Shown here: positions 9,294 to 17,762 of the stretch, one piece after another
Layout of the letters: the number at the start of each line of letters is the position of its first letter
Numbering within the stretch: position 1 is the first letter of the stretch
Source of the DNA: HGM12998 sp900756495
GTDB taxonomy: Bacteria; Bacillota; Clostridia; Oscillospirales; Oscillospiraceae
DNA: 64,000 nucleotides
Assembly: GCA_958477305.1 (NCBI GenBank)
Contig: CAUEFI010000001.1
Span: forward strand, 124,001 to 188,000
Reading direction: 5' to 3'
Position numbers and translations under genes: made by a program
Notes under the pieces: generated by a model
Seen by the model: only the letters and a program-made list of their open reading frames with translations
The model's database searches: none
What the model was told of the DNA's origin: nothing

Positions 9294-10280
9294 TTACATG
9301 GGATAGCGGTACATTACGCCCCAAAAGGCCAGGGCGCAGAAAGCCAGAGTAATCACGGTGAAGACGCAGAAGAGTTTGACCTCGCTCCAGCCCCCCATCT
9401 CCAGGTGGTGGTGGAGAGGCGCCATGCGGAAAATCCGCTTGCCGTGGGAGAGCTTGAAATATCCTACCTGAATGATGTCGGAAAGGGTCTCGGCAATATA
9501 GATAATGCCCACCGGAATGAGAATCAGGGGAATATCCAGGGCAAAGGCCATGCCGCATACCGCCCCCCCCAGGAAGAGGGATCCGGTGTCCCCCATGAAG
9601 ACCTTGGCGGGATAAAAATTGTAGATCAGAAAGGCGCACAGGCCGCCGAAGAGGGCGGAAGCAAAGACGCCCAGCTCATCATGGAGCCAGTAGGCCGACA
9701 CGGCGGTGAAGAACAGAGCCACAGGCATGGTGACCCCGGTGGCCAGGCCGTCAATACCGTCTGTGATGTTGACGGCGTTTACCGTCCCCACCATGACAAA
9801 GGCGGCGAAAACCATATAGGCCGGCCAGGGAATGGAAAAAGTCACATTGAAGAAAGGGATGTACAGATGGTTTTGCAGATACCCCTCGTAGCGCATGAGA
9901 ACGGTAAAGAGGATGGCCGCCGCTAGCTGAAGCAGGAACTTCTGAGGTGCGGTGAGCCCCGTGTTCTGCTTTTTCTTCACCTTGCAGTAGTCGTCCACAT
10001 ATCCGATGATACCGAAGACCAGGGCAAAGAGGAAGACGAAGAGGCCGCCCCGGTAACCGGCCGCAATATCGCTCCATCCCACAGTCAGCACAGCGGCGGC
10101 AATGGCGATGATGAACATCAGCCCGCCCATGGTGGGGGTGCCCTGCTTTGACATGTGCCAGGTGGGTCCGATCTCCTTGATAGACTGTCCTGCCTTCATC
10201 CGCCGCAGTGCGGGAATCAAACACTTACCGGCCGCCGCGGCCACCAGGAAGGCAACCACAAAGCTGACGATTATCCTCAT
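9294..10280 (-). CDS. mraY: Phospho-MurNAc-pentapeptide transferase (MraY)
   Basis: Integral membrane enzyme that makes lipid I by moving phospho-MurNAc-pentapeptide to undecaprenyl phosphate. Conserved sites are DDYCK (Asp96, Asp97, Lys100), NITDGIDGLA (171-180), MGDTGSLFLGG with Asp231, and the HHH triad at 291-293. There are about ten transmembrane helices in 328 residues. GGAGG lies ten bases before the ATG. murD, often next to mraY, is missing; ftsW follows directly. Confidence 0.96.
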   Translation of the reverse strand: MRIIVSFVVAFLVAAAAGKCLIPALRRMKAGQSIKEIGPTWHMSKQGTPTMGGLMFIIAIAAAVLTVGWSDIAAGYRGGLFVFLFALVFGIIGYVDDYCKVKKKQNTGLTAPQKFLLQLAAAILFTVLMRYEGYLQNHLYIPFFNVTFSIPWPAYMVFAAFVMVGTVNAVNITDGIDGLATGVTMPVALFFTAVSAYWLHDELGVFASALFGGLCAFLIYNFYPAKVFMGDTGSLFLGGAVCGMAFALDIPLILIPVGIIYIAETLSDIIQVGYFKLSHGKRIFRMAPLHHHLEMGGWSEVKLFCVFTVITLAFCALAFWGVMYRYPM

Positions 10281-10376
10281 ATCTTTTGAACCTCCAAGCC
10301 TCTCTCAGCTCTTTTTCACAAATGGGTATTGTACCACACACAAAACACCTTTTCCATTGAAAAAAGCAACGAATCT

Positions 10377-11822
10377 TTAGCCCTTCGTGGCAAAATACGC
10401 CGCCACTTCCTCCCGCTCATCAAAATGGTGCTGGACGCCGTCAATTTCCTGGTAAGTCTCATGTCCCTTGCCTGCCAGCACCACCACGTCGCCCGGCTCC
10501 GCCCTGTCCAGCGCACAGCGGATGGCGGCGCGCCGGTCTGGAATGACCACGTGAGGGGCGGCGTCCGCGCCAACTCCCGCGAGAATGTCCGCGATGATGG
10601 CCCCTGGCGGCTCCGTACGGGGATTATCGGAAGTAATCACCACAAAATCGGCCAGAGAGGCGGCAATCTCCCCCATGATGGGACGCTTTGTGCGGTCCCG
10701 GTCGCCCCCGCATCCAAAGAGGCAGATCAGCCTTCCAGGCGTAAAGTCTCTTGCCGCCGTCAAAATATTTTCAAGGGCGTCGGGGGTGTGGGCGTAGTCA
10801 ATGATGACGGTGTAATCCGCCGGAACGGGGACCACCTCAACCCTTCCTTTGACCCCCTTTGCCCTCCCCAGCGCGTCGGCAATGGGGGCCAGCGGGAGCC
10901 CCAGGGCCAGCCCGCAGGCCAGAACGCCCAAGGCGTTATAGATGGTAAAGCCGCCCGGAATAGGAAGACGTACCCTCCGGATCGCCCCCCGGGTCACCGC
11001 CTCAAACTCCACATGGCCCGGGAAGAGCCGGATATTTTTGGCGGTGAGGTCGGCCTCGTCCTTATTCTCCGAGTAAGTAAACCGGGGACAGGCGACCCGC
11101 TGGGCATAGTACCGCCCGGCCTCGTCGTCCAAATTGAGAACGGCTACCCCAGTCTGTTGGAAGAGCAATTCCTTCGCCGCCCGGTAGGCCTCCATGGTGC
11201 CATGAAAATCCAAGTGGTCGCGGGTCAGGTTGGTAAATATTCCCGCCGCAAAAAAGATACCGTCCACCCTGTGCAGGCTGAGGGCGTGGGAAGATACCTC
11301 CATAACCACATGGGTGCATCCCGCATCGGCCATCTCCCGCAGCAGCTTTTGAATTTCCCAGGATTCAGGGGTGGTCCGGTGCGCCGGAAGAACCTTTTCT
11401 CCGATCAGGTTCTGATTGGTGCCGATGAGCCCCACCCGGGCGCTCGCCGCCTCCTCCAGCATCGCCTTGAGAAGATAGGTCGTGGTGGTTTTTCCATTGG
11501 TGCCGGTGACGCCAATTATGGTAAGCTCCTCCGCCGGATGGCCAAACCAGTTGGCCGAGATCGCCGCCAGGGCGGAGCGGGGGTCGCCTGTCACCAGCCA
11601 GGGTCCCGGTCCTTCCGGGGCATGCCGGCAGAGGACCGCAACCGCGCCTCTGTCCAGAGCCTCCCGAATGAACCGGTGCCCGTCGGTTTTATAGCCCGGC
11701 AGGGCCACAAAAAGGCAGCCGGGGATCATCTGTCGGGTGTCGTAGCAAATTCCTGAAATTTCCACATCCTGGACAGCCTTAACCGTCAGCTTTACGCCGT
11801 CCAATAGCTTTTCAAGCTGCAT
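10377..11822 (-). CDS. murE: UDP-MurNAc-tripeptide synthetase (MurE)
   Basis: ATP-dependent ligase that adds the third amino acid to UDP-MurNAc-dipeptide. The P-loop is GTNGKTT (107-113). The DNPR motif near residue 398 is the signature for meso-diaminopimelate, so the cell wall is probably mDAP-type. I used the ATG at 11822, preceded by GAGGGGTG, rather than the in-frame ATG at 11837, which has no ribosome site; this gives 481 residues. murF is not found next to it. The 146 bp between this start and the PBP stop contain a 7-bp GC-rich hairpin and no gene I can support. Confidence 0.95.
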   Translation of the reverse strand: MQLEKLLDGVKLTVKAVQDVEISGICYDTRQMIPGCLFVALPGYKTDGHRFIREALDRGAVAVLCRHAPEGPGPWLVTGDPRSALAAISANWFGHPAEELTIIGVTGTNGKTTTTYLLKAMLEEAASARVGLIGTNQNLIGEKVLPAHRTTPESWEIQKLLREMADAGCTHVVMEVSSHALSLHRVDGIFFAAGIFTNLTRDHLDFHGTMEAYRAAKELLFQQTGVAVLNLDDEAGRYYAQRVACPRFTYSENKDEADLTAKNIRLFPGHVEFEAVTRGAIRRVRLPIPGGFTIYNALGVLACGLALGLPLAPIADALGRAKGVKGRVEVVPVPADYTVIIDYAHTPDALENILTAARDFTPGRLICLFGCGGDRDRTKRPIMGEIAASLADFVVITSDNPRTEPPGAIIADILAGVGADAAPHVVIPDRRAAIRCALDRAEPGDVVVLAGKGHETYQEIDGVQHHFDEREEVAAYFATKG

Positions 11823-11968
11823 ACCGTCACCCCTCATCGCCGCAAACTCTGTTCTGCTGCGCCCCCCTGACGGCGGGCCTTTGCTCTCTCTCCGTGTTTT
11901 CCCTCTCCCCGGCGGGCCGTCTGATCTGCCGGGGAGGTGCAGTCATGCTCCGCAGAACATGCCCGGAT

Positions 11969-14344
11969 TCAGAATCCCCACCCGGCGCCTCCGCCGGCAT
12001 TGTCCGTAAAGTGGACCTCTACCACCGTGCCGGGATCCACCATGGCTCCGGGCGCCTCTGATTGACTGGAGACGATGGTGGAAGCGCTGTATTCCGCCGC
12101 GCCGGTCGCCTTCAGGTACAGTCCCACGCTGTTCATGGCCTGCTGGGCCGCCTCCAGTGTTTTGCCTGAGAGATCGGGCACCTCTACCTGTTCCTTGGGC
12201 GCCTCGCTGCCCATATAGAGCACGACCTGGCTTCCGCCGGGAATGGAAGCGCCGGAGGCCGGAATCTGCGCGGTGACGGTATCGCCGTCTCCCACTGTGC
12301 GCAGGGACAGATTCTTGCTCTTCAGCCGGCTGGTAGCGTCTGCCAGGCTCAGTCCGGTGACGCTCGGTACCAGGGTATCGGCCTCGGCGGTATAGCTCTT
12401 CTCCACTCCCAGGTAGTCCAAAATGTCTCCCAGCAGTTCACCCGCCATGGATGCGGCCATGATACCGCCGCTGATGTACCAGCCGCCGGATGTGTAGTTG
12501 CTGTTGGGGCCGGTGGGCTTGGGGTTGTCATAGGCCAGGAGAATCACCACCTGGGGATCGTCGGCGGGGGCGAACCCCAGGAAGGAGACGATGGTGTGGT
12601 CTTCCTCGCTGGTCTCGGAGGAGCCGGTCTTGCCTCCGATGCGGTATCCGGCAACCCGTGCGTTCTTTCCAGTACCGCCGTCCACTACGCCCTCCAGAAT
12701 GGTGCGGCAGCGCTCGCTGGTCTCCTCGCTGACCACCTGGCGGACCTCAGTCGGTTCGGTGTAGCTGAGCGTATTCCCTTCCTGGTCGGTGACAGACTGT
12801 ACCACATAGGGCTTCATCAGATGCCCGCCATTGACCACAGCTGCGGCAGCGGTAATCATCTGGATAGGGGTGACGTTAAAGCGCTGGCCAAAGGATGCGG
12901 TCGCCAGCGAGGACTCTCCGTAGGGGCCGGTAAAGAACTCCCGGCTCCAGATCAGGCTGCTGGTGTCCATCTCGCCCTGCATGTCAATACCAGTCTTCTC
13001 CAGGAACCCAAAGTCCTCCAGATAGTCGTAGAACCGGTCGGCTCCCAGCCTGTTGCCGATGGCGATAAAGGCCGGGTTGCAGGAGTTGGCCACTGCCTGA
13101 GCCAGGGTCTGGTCCCCATGGCCCTCTCTCTTGGAACAGCGGATGGTATTGTCAGCCACCTGTACGCTGCCCGAGCAGTGGAAATGATCCGACTCTGTCA
13201 CCACACCCTCCTCCAGCGCCGCCGCCAGCACGACGGACTTAAAGGTGGATCCGGGCTCATAGGTGTCGTTGATGGCCTTGTTGCGCCACTGCTGGTTCTG
13301 CAGCTGACCCAGTGCCTTCTGGTACGCATCCTCCCCAGCGGCGGGGTCATTCTGCACGGTCTCCAAATATTCCTGGAGCACCGGGTCGGTAATGGCCCAG
13401 GGATCGTTCAGATCATAGGTGGGAGAGTTGGCCCAGGCCAGAATCGCCCCCGTCTTGGGATCCATGGCGATGGCAAATCCGCCGTCCTGAACCTCAAATT
13501 TTTCAATTCCTTCGGCCAGTACCCGCTCACAGTAATACTGAATGGTGGAATCAATGGTCAGATTCAGATTGTTGCCGTCTGTGGCGTCGTAGTAGTCCTC
13601 GTACCGGTAGAGCATCTCTGTGCCGATGCCGTTTTTGGCGGTAACCACGCGCCCCGCCTCTCCGGCCAGCTCGCTCTCATATACGGCCTCCATGCCGTAG
13701 GCGCCCTTGTTGTCGTTCTTCCAGTTGACCCAACCGATGACCTGGGCCGCCAGGCTGGAGCCGGGATAGTAGCGCTTGGTTGTGGGGGGCAGGTAAATGC
13801 AGCCCTGAAGCCCATTGTCCACAATGAACTGCCGGACCTGGGCCTCCTCCTCCGGTTCAATCCGGCTTTTGATAATCTCATACATAGACCAGGTCTTTTC
13901 CAAGCGCTTGAGAATATCCTCCTTTTCAAGCCCCAGAATCTGGGCCAGACCGGAGGCAATCAGCTCGTTGGTAGGCTCCGGAGTGGCCGGCATTTTCCCC
14001 TTTCCCTCCTGGGCCGCCGCTACCTTCTCCGCGTAATCCTCCTGAACGCTCAGCACCTCCCGGGGAGAGAGCTGTACATTATAGACGGTGCCGCTCATAG
14101 CCAGCGCCTGACCGTTCCGGTCGTAGATGGTTCCCCGGCTGGCGGACACCTCCACATCGCTGGTCTGTTGATCCAGGGCCTTGGCCTCCAACTCGTCGTG
14201 ACGGGTAATCTGCAGGTCATACAGCGTGGCGAACAGGGGAATAAACGCCACCACGCCAAAAATCACCATCAGGAACAGGGTCCGCCCCAGAATGGTCCGA
14301 TTGGCTCGGCGGTCCGGCTGCTGGTTATGTCTGTCTTGGGCCAT
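11969..14344 (-). CDS. Class B penicillin-binding protein with two PASTA domains
   Basis: Septal or sporulation D,D-transpeptidase (PBP2B/SpoVD type), 791 residues. There is one N-terminal transmembrane helix (about 19-40), a dimerisation domain, then the transpeptidase. Its SxxK motif has catalytic Ser366 (GSTFK), its SxN is SCN, and KTGS lies in GGKTGSSE. Two C-terminal PASTA repeats begin at VPSVTGLSL and VPDLSGKTL. The ATG at 14344 has an AAAGGTGAG site and fits the family start; an upstream ATG at 14404 lies in a hairpin region. It probably pairs with the SEDS protein encoded downstream. PASTA domains occur in both SpoVD and some FtsI proteins, so the division or spore role is open. Confidence 0.93.
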   Translation of the reverse strand: MAQDRHNQQPDRRANRTILGRTLFLMVIFGVVAFIPLFATLYDLQITRHDELEAKALDQQTSDVEVSASRGTIYDRNGQALAMSGTVYNVQLSPREVLSVQEDYAEKVAAAQEGKGKMPATPEPTNELIASGLAQILGLEKEDILKRLEKTWSMYEIIKSRIEPEEEAQVRQFIVDNGLQGCIYLPPTTKRYYPGSSLAAQVIGWVNWKNDNKGAYGMEAVYESELAGEAGRVVTAKNGIGTEMLYRYEDYYDATDGNNLNLTIDSTIQYYCERVLAEGIEKFEVQDGGFAIAMDPKTGAILAWANSPTYDLNDPWAITDPVLQEYLETVQNDPAAGEDAYQKALGQLQNQQWRNKAINDTYEPGSTFKSVVLAAALEEGVVTESDHFHCSGSVQVADNTIRCSKREGHGDQTLAQAVANSCNPAFIAIGNRLGADRFYDYLEDFGFLEKTGIDMQGEMDTSSLIWSREFFTGPYGESSLATASFGQRFNVTPIQMITAAAAVVNGGHLMKPYVVQSVTDQEGNTLSYTEPTEVRQVVSEETSERCRTILEGVVDGGTGKNARVAGYRIGGKTGSSETSEEDHTIVSFLGFAPADDPQVVILLAYDNPKPTGPNSNYTSGGWYISGGIMAASMAGELLGDILDYLGVEKSYTAEADTLVPSVTGLSLADATSRLKSKNLSLRTVGDGDTVTAQIPASGASIPGGSQVVLYMGSEAPKEQVEVPDLSGKTLEAAQQAMNSVGLYLKATGAAEYSASTIVSSQSEAPGAMVDPGTVVEVHFTDNAGGGAGWGF

Positions 14345-14406
14345 GTGCTCACCTTTCTCTCGCCTGCCTGCCGGCCGCTGCCGGCAGATGTCTGCTTTCT
14401 GCAAGG

Positions 14407-14439
14407 AGGGCGTAAGAAAATCAAATTTTCTTACGCCCT
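14407..14439. repeat. 15-bp perfect hairpin between ftsL and the PBP gene
   Basis: The arms 14407-14421 and 14425-14439 are perfectly complementary with a three-base loop. The structure lies inside the operon, about 60 bases ahead of the PBP start. There is no T run, so it may be an RNA-processing or attenuation site rather than a full terminator. Confidence 0.7.
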
Positions 14440-14506
14440 TCGGTGGGCCGCCGGAGGGCAGCCCGTTTTTTCTGTTTGGGGTCTGCAGAGAAGTATATGG
14501 TCTCGA

Positions 14507-15064
14507 CTATCGGAAATATTCCACCACATTGCCCCAGACCGACCTCAGGCTCTCCCATGCGCCTTTGATTCCGGCCGCCGGCTCCTCCTCGTGGAAGAAC
14601 ACCACGCTGTCCGGCTCGGACAAATCCACATAAAATATTTGGCTGCTCTGGGGCTTCACCATGGCGCCGCCCGCGGTTACGGCGGTCTCAATGCTGTTTA
14701 AATCGTAAGCCAGCTCATACTGGGCCCGGAGCTGGGCCTCCTCCGTCTTGAGAACCTCCATCTGGCTCTTCATCTCCACCACATCCTCAGAAATGGCGGT
14801 CAGCTCCGCATAGGTCATCAGCAGTAGCACTGCAAAAATGCCCACAGCCAGAAAGCCCACCACGGCGAAGACGGAGACCTGTCCGGCCTCCCGCACCCGC
14901 ACCTTTGGACGCGAGAGCGCCCGCTTCCGGGGCTTGACCTGAGGTCTGGGCTGCAGAATCTCCTCTCGCTCCAGCTGGCGGGCGGCGGACCCGTCGTAAG
15001 CCCCATAGCCCACCCGCGAATAGGTATCATAGCGACTGTGTTTGCTTCTGACCGCTGTGGCCAT
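14507..15064 (-). CDS. ftsL: FtsL-like cell division protein
   Basis: Assigned by position (rsmH-ftsL-PBP) and architecture: a long basic cytoplasmic N-terminus of about 65 residues, one transmembrane helix at about 67-88, then a coiled coil (ISEDVVEMKSQMEVLKTEEA). This is the bitopic leucine-zipper-like layout of FtsL. At 185 residues it is longer than the typical 100-120, with extra length in both the N-terminal tail and the extracellular end. FtsL sequences are poorly conserved, so the name rests on context. Confidence 0.75.
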   Translation of the reverse strand: MATAVRSKHSRYDTYSRVGYGAYDGSAARQLEREEILQPRPQVKPRKRALSRPKVRVREAGQVSVFAVVGFLAVGIFAVLLLMTYAELTAISEDVVEMKSQMEVLKTEEAQLRAQYELAYDLNSIETAVTAGGAMVKPQSSQIFYVDLSEPDSVVFFHEEEPAAGIKGAWESLRSVWGNVVEYFR

Positions 15065-15091
15065 GCGGCTTCACTCCATTCCCAATAAAAC

Positions 15092-16027
15092 TCAAATCTT
15101 CTCTGCCACCCGGAGCTTGGCGCTTCGGGCCCTGGGGTTCTCTCTCAGCTCGTCCTCTCCGGAGACGATGGGTTTTTTATTTACCAGCCTGATAACCGGC
15201 CGCTTCCCGCACACACAGACGGGAAAGTCGGGCGGACAGGTGCAGCCCCTGGCAAAGGCGGCCAGGCCGTTTTTGACAATGCGATCCTCCAGAGAGTGGA
15301 AGGAGATGACCGCCAGCCGTCCGCCGGACCTCAGCCGGGGCACCGCCTGCTGTATCATCCTTTCCACCGCACCCAGCTCGTCGTTAACGGCAATCCGGAT
15401 CGCCTGGAAGGAGCGCTTGGCCGGGTGCTGCTTCTCCCGCAGGGCCGCAGCCGGCATAGCCGAGCGGATGATCTCCACCAGCTGCAAGGTGGTTTCAACA
15501 GGGGCTTGTCCCCTGGCCCGAACGATGGCCGCCGCGATGGCGGGGGCATACCGCTCCTCTCCATATTGAAAGAGAATGCGCCGCAGCTCCTCCTGGGGCC
15601 ACTGGTTCACCACCGTCCGGGCCGTCAGGGCGTCCTCTCGATCCATACGCATGTCCAGCGGGGCTTCCGCCATATAGGAAAATCCCCGCCCGGCATCATC
15701 CAACTGGGGGGAGGATACCCCCAGATCAAAGAGCATTCCGTCTACGCCCGGAATATTCAGCCTGTCCAAAATCTGGTTCAAACCGGCAAAGTTTCCGTGT
15801 ACCAGCTCTACCCTGTCCCGAACCTCTGCGAGCTTGTCCTCCGCCGCATTCAGCGCCGCCTGATCCCGGTCCACGCAGATCAGCCGTCCCGTCGTCAGCC
15901 GCCTGGCGATCTCCAGGGAGTGCCCCGCCCGTCCCAAGGTTCCGTCCAGGTAGATCCCGTCCGGCTTGATGTTCAGCCCCTCGATGCACTCCCACAGAAG
16001 TACGGGGCGGTGAGAGAACTCTTGCAT
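15092..16027 (-). CDS. rsmH: 16S rRNA (cytosine-1402-N4)-methyltransferase RsmH
   Basis: SAM-dependent methyltransferase (MraW) that modifies C1402 in the ribosomal P site. The signature HRPVLLWECIEGL opens the protein; GTLGRAGHS forms the SAM loop, and FDLGVSSPQLD plus GGRLAVISFHSLEDR follow. Length is 311 residues. It starts one base after the mraZ stop, the standard mraZ-rsmH arrangement. Confidence 0.96.
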   Translation of the reverse strand: MQEFSHRPVLLWECIEGLNIKPDGIYLDGTLGRAGHSLEIARRLTTGRLICVDRDQAALNAAEDKLAEVRDRVELVHGNFAGLNQILDRLNIPGVDGMLFDLGVSSPQLDDAGRGFSYMAEAPLDMRMDREDALTARTVVNQWPQEELRRILFQYGEERYAPAIAAAIVRARGQAPVETTLQLVEIIRSAMPAAALREKQHPAKRSFQAIRIAVNDELGAVERMIQQAVPRLRSGGRLAVISFHSLEDRIVKNGLAAFARGCTCPPDFPVCVCGKRPVIRLVNKKPIVSGEDELRENPRARSAKLRVAEKI

Positions 16028-16028
16028 A

Positions 16029-16445
16029 TCAGAACCCCAAGGCCTCCATACAGGCCGACATCTTTTCAGGGGTCATCTCCTCTTCCTCCTGGGCGTTCCA
16101 TGCCTCCGCGCTCCAGATCTCCGCCCGGTCATGGACGCCGATGATGACCGCATCCTTCTCAATACCGGCGTATTTCCGCAGCTTCTGCGGAACCACAATC
16201 CGCCCCTGGCTGTCCAGCTCACACTTGACGGCGTTGGCGAACAGAGGCCGCATGACCTTGGACTGGCTCATGGGGAGCGAGGCAAACTTCTCCGTGAAGC
16301 GATCCCAAGTGGCCTGTGGATAGATGGCAAGGCAGGCGTCCACCCCCATAGCCAAGTAGAAGGAAACCCCTAACTCCTCCCGGAGCTTGGCAGGAATGAA
16401 CAGCCGGCCCTTAGCATCGAGACTGTGCTCATAGGTGCCGGTCAT
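16029..16445 (-). CDS. mraZ: Transcriptional regulator MraZ
   Basis: A 138-residue protein with two AbrB-like swapped-hairpin repeats, each with the DxxGR core (SLDAKGRLFIP and ELDSQGRIVVP). MraZ forms ring-shaped oligomers that bind repeated GTGGG boxes ahead of the dcw cluster. Three such boxes lie immediately upstream of this ATG, so autoregulation of the cluster is expected. Confidence 0.95.
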   Translation of the reverse strand: MTGTYEHSLDAKGRLFIPAKLREELGVSFYLAMGVDACLAIYPQATWDRFTEKFASLPMSQSKVMRPLFANAVKCELDSQGRIVVPQKLRKYAGIEKDAVIIGVHDRAEIWSAEAWNAQEEEEMTPEKMSACMEALGF

Positions 16446-16456
16446 GTGCTCATTCC

Positions 16457-16504
16457 CCCCACTTCAATTTATTTTTAAGGGTTTCTTCCCCACTTCGCCC
16501 CACT
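16457..16504 (-). promoter_or_regulatory. Three MraZ boxes (AGTGGGG) in the mraZ leader
   Basis: On the minus strand AGTGGGG occurs at 16498-16504, 16488-16494 and 16457-16463. The first two are exactly 10 bp apart and the third 31 bp on, so all lie on one helix face. They fall between the predicted transcription start and the mraZ ATG, as expected for an MraZ repressor site. Confidence 0.8.
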
Positions 16505-16514
16505 AGCTGTTACC

Positions 16515-16543
16515 AGTATAAGCGTTCTGTAACAGAATTGCAA
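16515..16543 (-). promoter_or_regulatory. Sigma-A-type promoter of the dcw cluster
   Basis: Minus-strand TTGCAA (16538-16543), a 17-base spacer and TATACT (16515-16520). The start of transcription would be just ahead of the first MraZ box. The T-rich stretch upstream has no other gene. Confidence 0.85.
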
Positions 16544-16641
16544 CAGTTTTTTTACTCCTTTTTCCGAAAAAACTCCCCTCTTTTCACAGAAAATCCTTCC
16601 TTTTTCAAACAAAAACATTTGTTCGATTGAAAATTCTCCAC

Positions 16642-16682
16642 AAAAAAGGCCTGGGACACACATTTTCTGGTGTCTCAGACCC
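16642..16682 (-). terminator. Rho-independent terminator after the coiled-coil gene
   Basis: Minus-strand hairpin with 12-bp arms (one mismatch), loop of about eight bases, then six T. It separates the upstream operon from the dcw promoter. Confidence 0.85.
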
Positions 16683-16720
16683 TTTCCGGCACAATATTTA
16701 GAAAAACGGGGCTGCGGGCT

Positions 16721-17233
16721 TTACTGGTCATCCTCCGCGGCGGCGTCGTAGGGCGCCCGCCCCCCCTGGGAAGCCCCTGACGCTGCGGCACGGAACCGGG
16801 CACGGGACCTCTTAATCTCGTCATAGGCCTCGGCCACGGCCTCCTCTGTGCGGCGCAGCGCGTCCTCACAGTATTCATTGGCCGCCCGGCGCAAATCGCG
16901 GCTGCGCTCTTCTGCCTGGCGGACAATCTCATTGCCCCTCTGCTTGGCCTTGGCGGTCAGCTCATCCTGGGCCAGCATCTGCCGCGCCTGATCCTCCGCC
17001 TGCTTGCGGATGAGCTCAGCTTCCCGCTTGGCAGAGGAGATATATTCATTCCGGGAGGCCAGCAGCTTTTTCGCCTCGGCAAGCTCCATCGGGAACTGGG
17101 CCCGGATTTCGTCCAGAAGGTCCAGGGCCTTATCCCGCTCCACCATGCACTTATCGCCGCTGAGAGGCACATTCTTGGCCTCGTCTATCATCTGAAACAG
17201 CATGTCCAGCAGTTCGTCTACGCCGGTCGCCAT
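16721..17233 (-). CDS. Coiled-coil (DivIVA / V-ATPase-H-like) protein
   Basis: A 170-residue soluble protein, almost entirely charged helix rich in Glu, Lys, Arg and Ala from residue 25 to 145, predicted as a long coiled coil. Similar proteins next to coaD in Clostridia are often labelled ATPase or vacuolar H+-ATPase subunit H, but no nucleotide-binding motif is visible. Its ATG overlaps the coaD stop (TAATG), so the two are coupled. A cell-envelope scaffold role like DivIVA is possible but unproven. Confidence 0.6.
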   Translation of the reverse strand: MATGVDELLDMLFQMIDEAKNVPLSGDKCMVERDKALDLLDEIRAQFPMELAEAKKLLASRNEYISSAKREAELIRKQAEDQARQMLAQDELTAKAKQRGNEIVRQAEERSRDLRRAANEYCEDALRRTEEAVAEAYDEIKRSRARFRAAASGASQGGRAPYDAAAEDDQ

Positions 17234-17727
17234 TACCCATCCCTCCTGTTTTTCATCTTTTCGTTCACATCATCAATAATTTCCCTGGGCACAAAGTCGG
17301 ACAGATCCGCCCCGTAGAACGCCATCTCCTTCACCACGCTGGAGCTGAGATAAGTATATTTGGCGCTGGAGGGCAGAAACATGGTCTCCAAACGGGGATT
17401 AAGCTTGCGGTTAATGAGGGCCATTTGAACCTCCTTCTCATAGTCGGACACCGCCCGCAGCCCCTTGACCACCACGCAGGCCTTACGCCTGCGGCAGTAG
17501 TCGGACAGCAGCCCGCTGGAGCGATCCACCTCTACATTGGGCAGACGTCCTACCACCCGCTGAATGAGCTCCACCCGCTCGTCAGGCGCAAAGAGGCCGC
17601 CGTCCTTTTCTGAATTCACCAGCACGCACACCACCAGCTTGTCAAAGCACACGGCGGCCCGCTTGATGATGTTCAGGTGCCCCAGGGTAATGGGGTCAAA
17701 GCTGCCGGGATACACGGCGATCTTCAT
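17233..17727 (-). CDS. coaD: Phosphopantetheine adenylyltransferase (CoaD)
   Basis: Transfers AMP from ATP to 4'-phosphopantetheine, the penultimate step of CoA synthesis. The nucleotidyltransferase motif PGSFDPITLGHLNI is at residues 6-19, and YLSSSVVKE near 125 is the second signature. Start choice: an in-frame GTG at 17736 is possible, but the ATG at 17727 gives the standard MKIAVYPGSFDP beginning and 164 residues. It lies between rsmD and the coiled-coil gene in one minus-strand run. Confidence 0.95.
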   Translation of the reverse strand: MKIAVYPGSFDPITLGHLNIIKRAAVCFDKLVVCVLVNSEKDGGLFAPDERVELIQRVVGRLPNVEVDRSSGLLSDYCRRRKACVVVKGLRAVSDYEKEVQMALINRKLNPRLETMFLPSSAKYTYLSSSVVKEMAFYGADLSDFVPREIIDDVNEKMKNRRDG

Positions 17728-17762
17728 GCTGTCCACATCCTAACTTCCCGCGGCGGCGCAGC

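Noticed and set aside
12596..14701. A 701-codon open frame on the plus strand
   Set aside because: It is antisense to the PBP and ftsL genes; the opposite-strand proteins have clear motifs and the frame has no recognisable domain. A product of GC-rich codon bias.
16475..16663. A 62-codon minus-strand frame upstream of mraZ
   Set aside because: It covers the dcw promoter and MraZ boxes and part of a terminator, so it is not a credible gene.
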